Assembly (NCBI RefSeq): GCF_904849725.1
Contig: NC_058522.1
Span: forward strand, 460,104,844-460,168,843
Origin: Hordeum vulgare subsp. vulgare
Lineage: Eukaryota; Streptophyta; Magnoliopsida; Poales; Poaceae
Direction: 5' to 3'
Length of the DNA stretch: 64,000 bases
The notes beneath the pieces are model-generated. The model saw only the letters and a list, made by a program, of their open reading frames with translations, did no database searches and was not told where the DNA came from. How positions within the stretch are numbered: the stretch's first letter is position 1; the number at the start of each line of letters is the position of its first letter. Shown here piece by piece: positions 44,820 to 55,700 of the stretch. A program made the translations under genes and the position numbers.

Positions 44820-45632
44820 GCTAATTCAGAGTCTATGGACGCCGAATTAAGACAAGTCGCTAATGGTTTTGACTATAAGGTCCGTTCATTTGAGAAATAC
44901 AACATCAACGGGTATCTCTTTCGTACCTTTGGCAAAGCGCTATCTATGCCCGACCGGAAATCTACAAATTGTGGTGTCTCTGCTATCGGCGAAGGTGTTA
45001 TCGAGTATTATGGAAGAGTTGAAGCAATTTATGAACTTCAATTCTATGGTGAAAACCCACCGAACGTCGTAGTCTTCAAATGTTATTGGTTCCAGCCGAA
45101 AAAGACTAGAAGGACTCATGAACATATAGGACTAGTCGAAATCAATCCAAACACCCATTTAGATGTTCCCGATGTCTATATTACGGCTCAACAGGCGACC
45201 CAAGTTTTCTATCTACCGTGGGCATGCCAAACGGATAAGAATCTGGAAGGTTGGTATGTTGTTTATGAAGTGCCGCCACATGTGAGACCACCTCTCCCAA
45301 ATGAACAGGATTATGAACCTCACATTAACCCATACACATATGATGGAGAATTCTTCCAAGAAACACGTCTTTCCAAGAAACGTTTCAAGAACCGCCGTGC
45401 TTCACCCAAGAACATGGAAGTAGACAACGACAATGAATCCGACTCCAGCCCTGAGCCGAAACCAGAAGACCTGGAACTCGTAGAGGTTACTGATGCGGAT
45501 GACCTGTCAATGCTTCAACGATTAAAGGAAGGCCTTTCACAACTTCACGCCGTTGAACCCGACGAGCACGTCATTTATGAAGACATGCGTGATAGTGATG
45601 ATGATGATGCATTTATTGATGATGATTATTAA
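44820..45632 (+). pseudogene. TNP2-like transposase, last exon
   Basis: Open for 270 codons from the acceptor at 44819. The ATG at 44835 is internal (SESMDAELRQVANGFDYKV continues the previous exon in frame), so it is not a separate gene. FRTFGKALSMPDRKSTNCGV and VVVFKCYWFQPKKTRR mark the C-terminal region of TNP2 proteins. The region after residue 190 is Asp/Glu-rich. Confidence 0.85.
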
Positions 45633-45776
45633 TTTGTAAGATTCACAACTTAAATTATATATATTTTAATCTTTATTATTCATGTACATATTATTATTCA
45701 TGTCAGTTATTCAATTTTTTTATGTTGTACTAATTTCTTTTAATCTTTATCATGGCAGGTCACCAGGTGTGGAAAG

Positions 45777-48160
45777 ATGGTGGGCGCTGGTCCAGATCGC
45801 TCGACGGGTTCTTCCCAGGCGCCCCGCACGAGGGGTGGTACTTCCCTTCCACCCCTATCTCTCCGTAGAGCCTTGGCAGACAGTCTGTCGACACCACCCG
45901 TGGGTTCTTCTTCGTCGGCGGCATTGCCCACTGGGAGAGGTGTTGGTAGGGTAGGGAAGAAGGGGAAGGGTACAGGGAGAGGTGGTGGCCGCGGAAGATC
46001 CAGGAGGACTGTTGAGCCGTCCTCGCCACCGCCACCAGCTCATTCACCCGAGCATAGGACTAGTATGGTCGACCCGTTTGCGGAGGAGGCTACGGGGACT
46101 CCGTTCCAGGAGCCTGTTGTTGACGGGCATTCGTCCCATGAGACTCCGGTCCAGGAGCAGCCTCGGGTCGAGGTGCATTCGGCCCAGGAGCAGCCGGAGG
46201 AGACTAAGGTTCCGGAGGCTTCACCCGACTTGGAGAGGCCCGGATGGGAGACCTGGCCGGATCGTACCGAGTTGCCGGATTGGACCGAGGGTCCGGGTGG
46301 CTTAGGGGGCGGGGATGGCGGGGATGAGCTTACGGATAGTGAGGGCGATGTGCAGGTGGATGGGGCCACCGTGTACAAGCGTGGTAGTACACGTCTCCCG
46401 GTCGCCCCGGCTACCCGCGAGCAGAGGCCGGTGATTAAACCTGAAGGAGATAGGTAAGTACATTTACCCTTTTTTAGCTTTTGCCTTCAAGTTTGTTCAA
46501 ATATCTAATGCGTTGACCTTATCATACTTCAGGGGATGGGTACACCCTCTTGGAGTCCGCAGGACGAACTCCGTCCTTGGTGTGCTTTGCCGGACAAATT
46601 TCCCGGGGTTTGTCACGTTGCCTGGTGAGGGTCAGGTTCCTACACTAGGATTTACCTGGGAGCACTACCAGGCTGCGCAGGCCCCGCCGAAGGAGATTAA
46701 AGATGGTGTCTTGTGCCACACGAGGGCCGAGATGGTGATCAAGAGCTTTTGGGTAAATTATCCTTTTACAGAATCTAAAATTAACAATATAGCTAATTAT
46801 TGTACTAATCGATGTTTTCACGTTTGATTGCAGACCTTCTATAGGTGTGAGGATGGATATGAGGAGGAGGCGGCCAGGGTTCTCGAGGCCGAGTGTAGGC
46901 GGTTACTACAGAACTTGCGCCACGAGGCTCGGCCGCAGGCTATTCGAGATTACTACGCCACGCGTGGTATTAAGAAGCAGAAGAAGGATTGCCGCGGAAA
47001 GTTTTTGAAGAAGGAGCAATACATGAAGGTAATTACCTATTCTTAAGTCCTTCTACGTAGTTTTCTTGATTTCATTTATAGGCATAGCGCTGAAAATTCT
47101 TTCTAATAACTTACAGGTGCCCCCGAGATGGTGTGCGGATAAGATGGATTGTTGGGAGGCGTTGGTTGATGCGTGGTGCACAGGCAGCTGGCGAGCCGTC
47201 CACGAGAATGCGAAGGATCGGCGTAGCCAAATGGTTGGTGTGCCACACCATCAAGGCAGCGCCAACTTACTTCAGTTTGGATGAAACTGGGTATGTGATT
47301 TGCTTCATGATTCATGCAATTCATTCTTGATGCTAATATTTTGTTCCTCTCTTTTAGGCGCATCACAATAAGATTGAGATGCCACACTTGTACGACCTTT
47401 ATGGCATGGCCCATACTGCCTCGTACAAGAAGGCGAAGGCATTCTCTAAGTCTGACCTGGATGATCCCAATAACTTCACCAACATATCATCCCACCAGAA
47501 GCTCGTCGCATACAGGGACGCGGGGAAGGCTACGAAAGGGGATGACTTTAACCCTAGCCAAGAACCTTTGGATCCAGAGCTGGTGATGATATCTGGTGGC
47601 GGGAGGCCCCATGGCTCGATAGCCATTGGAGATGGGATAATACGTTGTCCACTCACTCTTCCGGAGATCAAGGCGCGCGAGTCGAGGAGCTGTCCTGAGA
47701 TAACGCGTCGTCCACGGCCAGTCGAACTTGCCATCGAGGTTAGTTGTACGGACTAAGAACACTTTCATCCATTTCATTATGTGTGTCACCATAGATCATT
47801 ACTGTGGTAACGAGGAATAGTGTTTCAGGCTGCTCTTCAGAAAGAGAGAGCGGCAAACCAGGCTGCTCTTGAGAAAGAGAGATTGGCAAGCCAGGCTGCT
47901 CTTCAGGCTGCTCTTGATGAGAGGGACCAGACCACGACACGATTGCTTGAGGAGGAGAGGGCCAGGAATGAGGCGGGTCAACGGGCCCTATACGAGATTT
48001 TTGTGGTATGTTTTTTTTTCACATTAGCCAAATCATGTGTGTAATGTATGTTTCATCACTAACTAATACGACCCACTCTTCATGGTCTGTGCGAGAAGAG
48101 CGGTCAAGCCCCTCCGCCGATGCCCCTCTTCTCTTCGATTGGCACGATGAGTTTCATTAT
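45777..48160 (+). pseudogene. Second CACTA gene, plant transposase (Ptta/En/Spm-type), spliced
   Basis: Exons inferred from frames and GT-AG sites: 45777-46453, 46533-46752, 46834-47028, 47117-47290, 47358-47738, 47829-48005, and perhaps a short last exon near 48100-48160. The N-terminal 220 residues are Gly/Arg then Pro/Glu rich and of low complexity. The middle has WVHPLGVRRTNSVLG and CHTRAEMVIKSFW. Then come IRDYYATRGIKKQKK, VPPRWCADKMDCWEALVDAW and GVPHHQGSANLLQFG, matching the Transposase_24-like proteins of plant CACTA elements. Next are HLYDLYGMAHTAS and a coiled-coil-like repeat AALQKERAANQAALEKERLA. An in-frame TGA at 47282-47284 breaks exon 4. By analogy with En/Spm this protein would bind the subterminal motifs; that is inference. 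Confidence 0.78.
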
Positions 48161-48313
48161 AAACTAGTATTAATAATTGAGTGTAATCATGCTAACTGAG
48201 ACATTGCAAAATATCTTTTCTACAAAATAACTCCCGAGCGGCATCGCACGACCCTTCTCCAGGTTAACCGTCTCCAAACGAAGCCGCCGCGAGCAACCGT
48301 GGTGTTTCTCCTC

Positions 48314-51300
48314 CTTGATGACCACTACGGTAAGTTTCTCTTCTCCTCTTTCATATTATCCTTGCTTTAATTTCCCCAAAAAGACATAATTATCCCATTT
48401 AGCTCCAAAATGCCATAATAACCTCAAAATGGCATAAGAACCTTCGTTAGCTCATGAATATTATATACTTAGCTTGTTTTCCTCTAAAATGAGATAATTA
48501 GCCCATTTAGCTCCAAGAAGACATAATTAGGTAATTTAGCTCCAAGAAGAGGAGAAGAGGAGAAGAGGAGAAGAAATAGGAAAAATGAAAAGAAAGAAAG
48601 AAGAAGAAGAAGAGAAGAAGGAGAAGGAGGAGGAGGAGAAGGAGGAGAAGGCCAAGGACCTTCTAGTCCTTCTCCTCCTCCTCCTCCTCCTCCTTCTCCT
48701 CCTTCTTCTTGATTTCTTCTTCTTCTCCTCCTCCTCCTCTTTCTTCTCCTCTTTCATATTATCCTTGCTTTAATTTCCCCAACAATGACATAATTAGCCC
48801 ATTTAGCTCCAAAATACCATAATAAGCTCAAAATGGCATAAGAACCTTGGTTAGCTCATGAATATTATATACTTAGCTTGTTTTCCTCTAAAATGAGATA
48901 ATTAGCCCATTTAGCTCCAAGAAGACATAATTAGGTAATTTAGCTCCAACAAGAGCCTAAGAAATAGGAAAAATGAAAAGAAAGAAGAAGAAGAAGAAGA
49001 AAAGAAGGAGGAGGAGAAGGAGGAGGAGGAGGAGAAGGAGGAGAAGGCCAAGGACCTTCTAGTCCTTCTCCTCCTCCTCCTCCTCCTCCTTCTCCTCCTT
49101 CTTCTTGATTTCTTCTTATTCTCCTCCTCCTCCTCTTTCTTCTCCTCTTTCATATTATCCTTGCTTTAATTTCCCCAACAATGACATAATTAGCCCATTT
49201 AGCTCCAAAATACCATAATAAGCTCAAAATGGCATAAGAACCTTGGTTAGCTCATGAATATTATATACTTATCTTGTTTTCCTCTAAAATGAGATAATTA
49301 GCCCATTTAGCTCCAAGAAGACATAATTAGGTAATTTAGCTCCAATAAGAGCCTAAGAAATATGAAAAATGAAAAGAAAGAAGCAGAACAAGAAGAGAAG
49401 AAGAAGGAGGAGGAGGAGGAGGAGGAGGAGGAGAAGGAGGAGAAGGCCAAGGACCTTCTAGTCCTTCTCCTCCTCCTCCTCCTCCTTCTCCTCCTTATTC
49501 TTGATTTCTTCTTCTTCTCCTCCTCCTCCTCTTTCTTCTCCTCTTTCATATTATCCTTGCTTTAATTTCCCCAACAATGACATAATTAGCCCATTTAGCT
49601 CCAAAATACCATAATAAGCTCAAAATGGCATAAGAACCTTGGTTAGCTCATGAATATTATATACTTAGCTTGTTTTCCTCTAAAATGAGACAATTAGCCC
49701 ATTTAGCTCCAAGAAGACATAATTAGGTAATTTATCTCCAACAAGAGGAGAAGAAATAGGAAAAAATAAAAGAAAGAAGAAGAAGAAGAAGAGAAGAAGG
49801 AGAAGGAGGAGAAGGAGGAGGAGGAGGAGGAGGAGGAGGAGAAGGAGGAGAAGGCCAAGGACCTTCTAGTCCTTCTCCTCCTCCTCCTTCTCCTCCTTCT
49901 CCCCCTTCTTCTTGATTTCTTCTTCTTCTCCTCCTCCTCCTCCTCTTTCTTCTCCTCTTTCATATTATGCTTGCTTTAATTTCCCCAACAATGACATAAT
50001 TAGCCCATTTAGCTCCAAAATACCATAATAAGCTCAAAATGGCATAAGAACCTTGGTTAGCTCATGAATATTATATACTTAGCTTGTTTTCCTCTAAAAT
50101 GGGACAATTAGCCCATTTAGCTCCAAGAAGACATAATTAGGTAATTTAGCTCCAGCAAGAGGAGAAGAAATAGGAAAAATGAAAAGAAAGAAGAAGAAGA
50201 AGAAGAGAAGAAGGAGAAGGAGGAGAAGGAGGAGGAGGAGGAGGAGGAGAAGGCCAAGGACCTTCTAGTCCTTCTCCTCCTCCTCCTTCTCCTCCTTCTC
50301 CTCTTTCTTCTTGATTTCTTCTTATTCTCCTCCTCCTCCTCTTTCTTCTCCTCTTTCATATTATCCTTGCTTTAATTTCCCCAACAATGACATAATTAGC
50401 CCATTTAGCTCCAGAATACCATAATAAGCTCAAAATGGCATAAGAACCTTGGTTAGCTCATGAATATTATATACTTAGCTTGTTTTCCTCTAAAATGGGA
50501 TAATTAGCCCATTTAGCTCCAAGAAGACATAATTAGGTAATTTAGCTCCAACAAGAGGAGAAGAGGAGAAGAAATAGGCAAAATGAAAAGAAAGAAGAAG
50601 AAGAAGAAGAACAGAAAGAGAAGGAGGAGGAGGAGGAGAAGGAGAAGGCCAAGGACCTTCTAGTCCTTCTCCTCCTCCTCCTTCTCCTGCTTCTTCTTGA
50701 TTTCTTCTTATTCTCCTCCTCCTCCTCTTTCTTCTCCTCTTTCGTATTATCCTTGCTTTAATTTCCCCAACAATGACATAATTAGCCTATTTAGCTCCAA
50801 AATACCATAATAAGCTCAAAATGGTATAAGAACCTTGGTTAGCTCATGAATATTATATACTTAGCTTGTTTTCCTCTAAAATGGGATAATTAGCCCATTT
50901 AGCTCCAAAAAGACATAATTAGGTAATTTAGCTCCAACAAGAGGAGAAGAGGAGAAGAAATAGGCAAAATGAAAAGAAAGAAGAAGAAGAAGAAGAAGAA
51001 GAAGAAGAAGAGAAGAAGGAGAAGGAGGAGGAGGAGGAGGAGAAGGAGAAGGCCAAGGACCTTCTAGTCCTTCTCCTCCTTCTCCTCCTTCTTCTTTTTT
51101 TCTTCTTCTTCTCCTCCCCCTCCTCTTTCTTCTCCTCTTTCTTCTCCTCTTTCTTCTCCTCTTTCATATTATCCTTGCTTTAATTTCCCCAACAATGACA
51201 TAATTAGCCCATTTAGCTCCAAAATACCATAATAAGCTCAAAATAGCATAAGAACGTTGGTTAGCTCATGAATATTATATACTTAGCTTGTTTTCCTCTA

Positions 51301-51740
51301 AAATGGGATAATTAACCCATTTAGGTCCAAAAATACATAATTAGGTAATTTAGCTCCAACAAGAGGAGAAGAGGATAAGAAATAGGAAAAATGAAAAGAA
51401 AGAAGAAGAAGAAGAAGAAGAGAAGAAGGAGAAGGAGGAGGAGGAGGAGGAGGAGGAGAAGGCCAAGGACCTTCTAGTCCTTCTCCTCCTTCTCCTCCTT
51501 CTTCTTGATTTCTTATTCTTCTCCTCCTCCTCCTCTTTCTTCTCCTCTTTCATATTATCCTTGCTTTAATTAACCCACTTAGCTCCAAAATGCCATAATA
51601 AGCTAAAAATGGCATAAGAACCTTGGTTAGCTCATGAATATTATATTCTTAGCTTGTTTTCCGCTAAAAATGAATGACATAATTAGCTGAAAAACATCAT
51701 ATTTTGTTCTTCTTCTGACTTTCTTATTCACATTTTTGCA
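48314..51740 (+). other. Putative 3.4-kb intron holding the hairpin array
   Basis: CACTACGGTAAGTTTCTC (donor-like, near 48324-48341) precedes the array, and TTCACATTTTTGCAGATTGG (acceptor-like, about 51729-51748) follows it. If used, the array is removed from the second gene's 3' region, just as the smaller block lies in the 5' intron. No cDNA evidence is available here. Confidence 0.45.
48340..51690. repeat. Tandem array of a hairpin-containing unit, about 385-420 bp
   Basis: TCATATTATCCTTGCTTTAA marks nine units at 48351, 48754, 49150, 49546, 49960, 50356, 50742, 51164 and 51550 (one has TCGTATTAT, one TTATGC). Each unit has (GAA/GGA)n, the centre AGGCCAAGGACCTTCTAGTC, and (CTC/TTC)n, so the two arms pair over about 100 bp. 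TTAGCTCATGAATATTATAT and AATTAGCCCATTTAGCTCC follow. Length changes come mainly from the triplet tracts. Predicted Lys/Glu/Arg and Ser/Leu/Phe-rich proteins here are translations of the triplets. Confidence 0.95.
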
Positions 51741-52107
51741 GATTGGATATACTACATGCATGGAAGCTGGCATTCGTGGAGTTGAACAATGTCGATGGAT
51801 GAACTTTATATGTATATCATCTAGTTTTCATTTGAGTTGATGAACAATGTCGAACTATATGTATATGCATATATGGATAAACAGTGCAATACTTTGTATT
51901 TTGGTTCTTTCAATATATGGGGATGTACATTGATTTATATGTATATCATATATGTGTGGTGAATTATATATATGTGTTGGCAAGTATATGTGTGGTGAAC
52001 TATATATCATATATGTGTGGTGAATTATATAAATGTGCTTTCAAATATATATATATATATATGCCGTGAAATAATATAAAACAAAAAAAACAGTTACTAT
52101 ATGGGCT
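51741..52107 (+). other. CACTA 3' region with AT-rich repeats
   Basis: After the acceptor-like site come TGGAAGCTGGCATTCGTGGAG and an AT-rich stretch with TATGTGTGGTGAATTATAT repeats and an (AT)n run near 52043-52062. Probably the transcript end of the second gene. No coding frame is supported. Confidence 0.5.
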
Positions 52108-52690
52108 CTTTGCCGTCTGCCAGCTGATGGCAAAGACCTGTGCCATCAGCTGGCAGATGGCAAAGGTGCCACATGGCACCCAGCTGTGCATCCTGGGGTG
52201 TCTATATAGGCTCTTTGCCGTCTGCCTCCAGGGTGGGCAGACGGCAAAGAAGAGGGCACAGAGGAGGAGGCAGACTGCAAAGAGTGGAGGGGGGGAGGAG
52301 GAGGAGGCAGACGACAAAGATGAAGGGGAGGCAGACGGCAAAGAGTGGGGGGGAGGAGGAGGAGGAGGCAGACGGCAAAGATAAAGGGGGAGGCAAACGA
52401 CAAAGATTAAGGGGGAGGCAGACGACAAAGCCTCCGTTAACCCCTAACGAAGGCAACGCCTGTCGGCTGCCGTCTCGAGCACTTTGCCGACTGCTCCTAA
52501 GGAAAGCTGACGGCAAAGAGCTTTGCCGTCCGCTTTGGGGGGCAGACAACAAAGAAGGTCCTATGCCGTCGTAGGCTGACACAGAAATTTTGCCGGCCGT
52601 GAGATTCTTTGCCGTTTGCTGTTTTGTCTTTGCCGTCCGGGATTTAGTCTTTGCCGTCTGTGATGGCAGACGACAAAGAAGCTGATTCCT
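52108..52690 (+). repeat. CACTA right subterminal repeats
   Basis: At least fifteen copies or near-copies of CAGACGGCAAAG or its complement CTTTGCCGTCTG, some spaced 30-45 bp apart and separated by GGAGGAGGAGG tracts. Orientation changes around 52480-52620. The counterpart cluster is at 39400-39680. Confidence 0.85.
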
Positions 52691-52699
52691 GTAGTGTAT

Positions 52700-53962
52700 G
52701 TAGTCCGCTTCACATGTAAAATCAGCTACCATGCTTTCCTTGGAACTGCACCAGGTTACCTCTCCCCCGTTGAGAATAAATACATATCCAGTTTGAGACT
52801 TAGAATCATCCGGATCAGTGCCAAAGCTTGCATGGACGTAACCCTTTACGATGAGCTCTTGATCACCTCCATACATGAGAAACATTTCCTTAGTCCTTTT
52901 TAGGTACTTTAGAATATTCTTGACCGTTGTCCAGTGTTTCATTCCTGGATCACTTGCAAACCTTCTCGCCATACTTATGGCAAGGCTCACATCAGGTCTT
53001 GTGCACAGTATTGCATACATGATAGAGCCTATGGCCAAAGCATAGGGGATGACACTCATCTTTTATCTATCGTCTACAGTCACTGGGCATTGAGTCTTAC
53101 TCAACTTCTCACCTTGAAATACAGGCAAGAACCCTATCTTGGACTGACCCATTTTGAACTTCTTCGAAACTTTGTCAAGGTATGTGTTGTGTGAGAGTCC
53201 TATTAAGCGTCTCGATCTATCTCTATAGATCTTGATGTCTAATATGAAAGCAGCTTCTCCTACGTCCTTCATTGAAAAACTCTTATTCAAATATTCTTTT
53301 ACGCTTCTCAATAATTCTATATTGTTTCCAATCAGCAATATGTCATCCACATATAATATTAGAAACGCTATAGAGCTCTCACTCACTTTCTTGTAAATAC
53401 AAGCTTCTCCATAAACTTGTATAAATACAAACACCTTGATCACCTCATCAAAGCGTTGATTGCAACTCCGAGATGCTTGCACCAGTCCATAAATGGATTG
53501 ATGGAGCTTGCACACCTTTTCATCATTCTCTGGATCGACAAAACCTTCCGGTTGCATCATATACAACTCTTCCTTAAGGAAACCGTTAAGGAACGCTGTT
53601 TTGGCATCCATCTGCCAAATTTCGTAATCAAAGAATGGAGTTATTGCTAACATGATTCTGACGGACTTAAGCATCGCTACGGGTGAGAAAGTCTCATCGT
53701 AGTCAACTCCTTGAACTTGTGAAAAACCCTTTGCTACGAGTCGAGCTTTATAGACAGTGACATTACCGCCCGCGTCCGTCTTCTCAAAAATCCATTTATT
53801 TTTAATGACCTTTCGCCCTTTAGGTAATACTTCCAAAGTCCATACTTTGTTTTCATACATGGATCCTATCATGGATTTCGTGGCCTCTAACCATTTGTTT
53901 GAATCCTGGCCCACCATCGCTTCTCCATAGCTCGTAGGTTCATTGTTGTCCAACAACATGAC
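52700..53962 (-). pseudogene. Copia reverse transcriptase and RNase H start
   Basis: The minus-strand frame from 53959 is the RVT_2-type reverse transcriptase. KWLEATKSMIGSMYENKVW comes first, then KARLVAKGFSQVQGVDYDET, FSPVAMLKSVRIMLAI, QMDAKTAFLNGFLKEELYM (first catalytic Asp), VCKLHQSIYGLVQASRSCNQ, and the catalytic box FLILYVDDILLIGN with YVDD intact. A TAG at 53060-53062 separates it from SVIPYALAIGSIMYAILCTR and the RNase H start (HASFGTDPDDSKSQTGYVF, GGEVTWCSSKES). The catalytic residues look preserved but the frame is broken by stops and by the CACTA insertion. Confidence 0.9.
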
Positions 53963-54169
53963 TGTAAAGACAGGTTACCGTCCCACTGAGGAGTAGTGCA
54001 TGCTCTTGTCGACCTACGAGGTTCGATATCAACTTGATCCGAAGATCCATGATCATCATCATTAGCTTCCTCTTCAATTGATGTAGGCTCCACAGAAGCA
54101 TCTTTCTGCATTGTGCTAGTATCTGATTGAAGTAAAGGTTCAACAACCCCATCAAGTTCTATCTTCCTC

Positions 54170-55385
54170 CCACTCAATTCTTTCGAGAGAAACACTTTCT
54201 CAAGAAAAGTTTCGTTCTTAGCAACAAAACTTTGCCTTTGGATCTGAGATAGAAGGTGTACCCAATTGTCTCTTTTGGGTACCCTATGAAGACGCATTTC
54301 TCCGCTTTGGGTTCCAGCTTTTCTGGCTGAAGCTTTTTGACATAAGCATCGCATCCCCAAACTTTAAGAAACGTCAACTTTGGTTTCTTGCCAAACCACA
54401 GTTCATATGGCGTCGTTTCAATGGATTTTGATGGTGCCCTATTGAAAGTGAATGCATCTGTCTCTAACGCATACCCCCCAAAATGATAACGAAAAATCGA
54501 CAAGAGACATCATAGAATGCACCATATCCAATAAGGTGCGATTGCGACGTTAGGACACACCATTACGCTGTGATGTTCCAGGTGGTGTTAACTATGAAAA
54601 ATTTCCACATTGTGTGAAGTGAGTGCCAAACTCATAACTCAGATATTCTCATCCTTGATCAGATCGTAGGAATTTAATCTTCTTGTTACGATGATTCTCA
54701 ACTACACTCTAAAATTGCTTGGACTTTCCAAACTTTTTAGACTTGTGTTTCATTAAGTAAATATATCCATATCTACTTAAGTCATCGGTGAAAGTGAGAA
54801 AATAACGATATTGACCGCGCGCCTCAATGCACATCGGACCGCACACATCAGTATGTATGATTTCCAACAAGTCACTTGCCCGCTCCATTATTTCGGAAAA
54901 CGGGGTCTTAATCATCTTGCCCATGAGGCATGGTTCACATGTGTCAAGTGATTCAAAATGAAGTGACTCCAAAAGTCCATTATCATGGAGTTTATTCATG
55001 CATTTTACACCAATATGACCTAAGCGGCAGTGCCACAAAAAGTGGTATGATCATTATTAACTTTACATCTTTTGGCATCAATGTTATGAACATGTGTGCT
55101 ATCAGTATCGAGATTCAATAATAATAAACCGATCACATTGGATACATGACCATAAAAGATATTACTCATATAAGTAGAACAACCATTATTTTCTGATTTA
55201 AATGAGTAACCTTCTTGCAATAAACAAGATCCAGATATAATGTTCATGCTCAACGCAGGCACTAAACAATGATTATTCAGGTTCATCACTAATACCAATG
55301 GTAATTGAAGAGCGAGTGTGCCGTCGGTGATCGCATCAACCTTGGAACTATTTCCCACGCGCATAGTCACTTCGTCCTTCGCCAA
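54170..55385 (-). pseudogene. Copia protease-integrase region, frameshifted
   Basis: In minus-strand order: 55385-55020 covers the protease-to-integrase linker (LVLVMNLNNHCLVPALSMNI, SCLLQEGYSF). 55038-54709 has the GAG-pre-integrase and integrase start: MWHCRLGHIGVKCMNKLHDN (HHCC-type zinc region, with LDTCEPCLMGKM), then HTDVCGPM with the first catalytic Asp and FLTFTDDLSRYGYIYLM with the second. A broken stretch follows. 54503-54174 carries NRAPSKSIETTPYELWFGKK and FLKVWGCDAYVK from the integrase C-terminal region. The catalytic Glu segment lies in the broken part (about 54510-54710). Confidence 0.85.
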
Positions 55386-55399
55386 CCTCTATTCTGTAG

Positions 55400-55700
55400 T
55401 TCCTGTTTTGATTTGCAAATGTGAGCAACCGAACCAGTATCAAATACGCTGGCACTACAACGAGAGTTGGTGAGGTACACATCAATAACATGTATATCAT
55501 ATATACCTTGTTTGGTATTGGCCGCCTTATTGTCGGTGAGATACTTGGGGCAATTCCGCTTCCAGTGACCAGTCCCCTTGCAATGAAAGCACTCAGTTTC
55601 TGGTTTAGGTCCAACCTTGGGTTTCTTCACGGGAGGGGCAACTGCTTTGCCACTCTTCTTGGAGTTACCCTTGTGCTTTTTGATCTCCATATTCAAAGCA
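55400..55700 (-). pseudogene. Copia gag zinc knuckle and protease active site
   Basis: The frame gives a CCHC knuckle, CFHCKGTGHWKRNC (C-x2-C-x4-H-x4-C), after a basic segment (KKPKVGPKPETE). It is followed by SASVFDTGSVAHICKS with the aspartic protease motif DTG. The rest of gag, which should lie upstream to about 56100, is not recognisable, so it was deleted or replaced. Confidence 0.88.

Larger units (their letters stand above)
41988..45632 (+). pseudogene. TNP2-like CACTA transposase, broken
   Basis: Catalyses cut-and-paste movement in intact elements. The first frame (384 residues) has the N-terminal transposase-associated region (WMYTGHPSQ at 5-13, CPCPGC near 42), a Cys-rich segment (CEKGC near 205, CPNYESC) and the Transposase_21 region to MTATQYSCWPVFVIPLN. 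A C16 run at 43029-43044 then shifts the frame. The following frame continues the family sequence with IRGPNYPGKNMNVYLQPLKD, LPHNIDMMHTEKNIGEAIFG and RGFIPEDEWLVLAELSYFFR, but has stops at 43162, 43375, 44110 and 44230 and another shift near 44549. A clean intron (GTAATT...TTGTAG, 44740-44819) leads to the last exon, with a DUF4216-like segment (NVVVFKCYWFQP) and an acidic tail ending DDDY. The start ATG follows the acceptor-like TTTAG at about 41960-41972. Confidence 0.9.
39386..52696 (+). mobile_element. CACTA (En/Spm-type) transposon, 13.3 kb
   Basis: The left end is CACGACTGGAAAACAG and the right end, reverse-complemented, CACTACAGGAATCAG. The 3-bp TSD TAT lies at 39383-39385 and 52697-52699, and the copia pol frame reads through the site when the element is removed. 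Both ends carry clustered TTTGCCGTC(T/A)GC motifs in either orientation (39400-39680 and 52108-52680), as in CACTA subterminal regions. The interior holds two plus-strand genes: a TNP2-like transposase and a second En/Spm-type protein. Length and gene order are typical of an autonomous CACTA, but stops and frameshifts make this copy defective. Confidence 0.95.

Noticed and set aside
45754..46378. Minus-strand and alternative-frame products opposite the second CACTA gene
   Set aside because: They are shadows of the plus-strand exon, which has splice signals and family similarity downstream.
48536..51553. Repeated frames on the minus strand giving Lys/Glu/Arg-rich then Ser/Phe-rich proteins
   Set aside because: They are translations of the (GAA/GGA)n and (TCC/TTC)n arms of the tandem hairpin repeat, starting at the same repeat position each time. 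There is no codon-level conservation beyond the DNA repeat.
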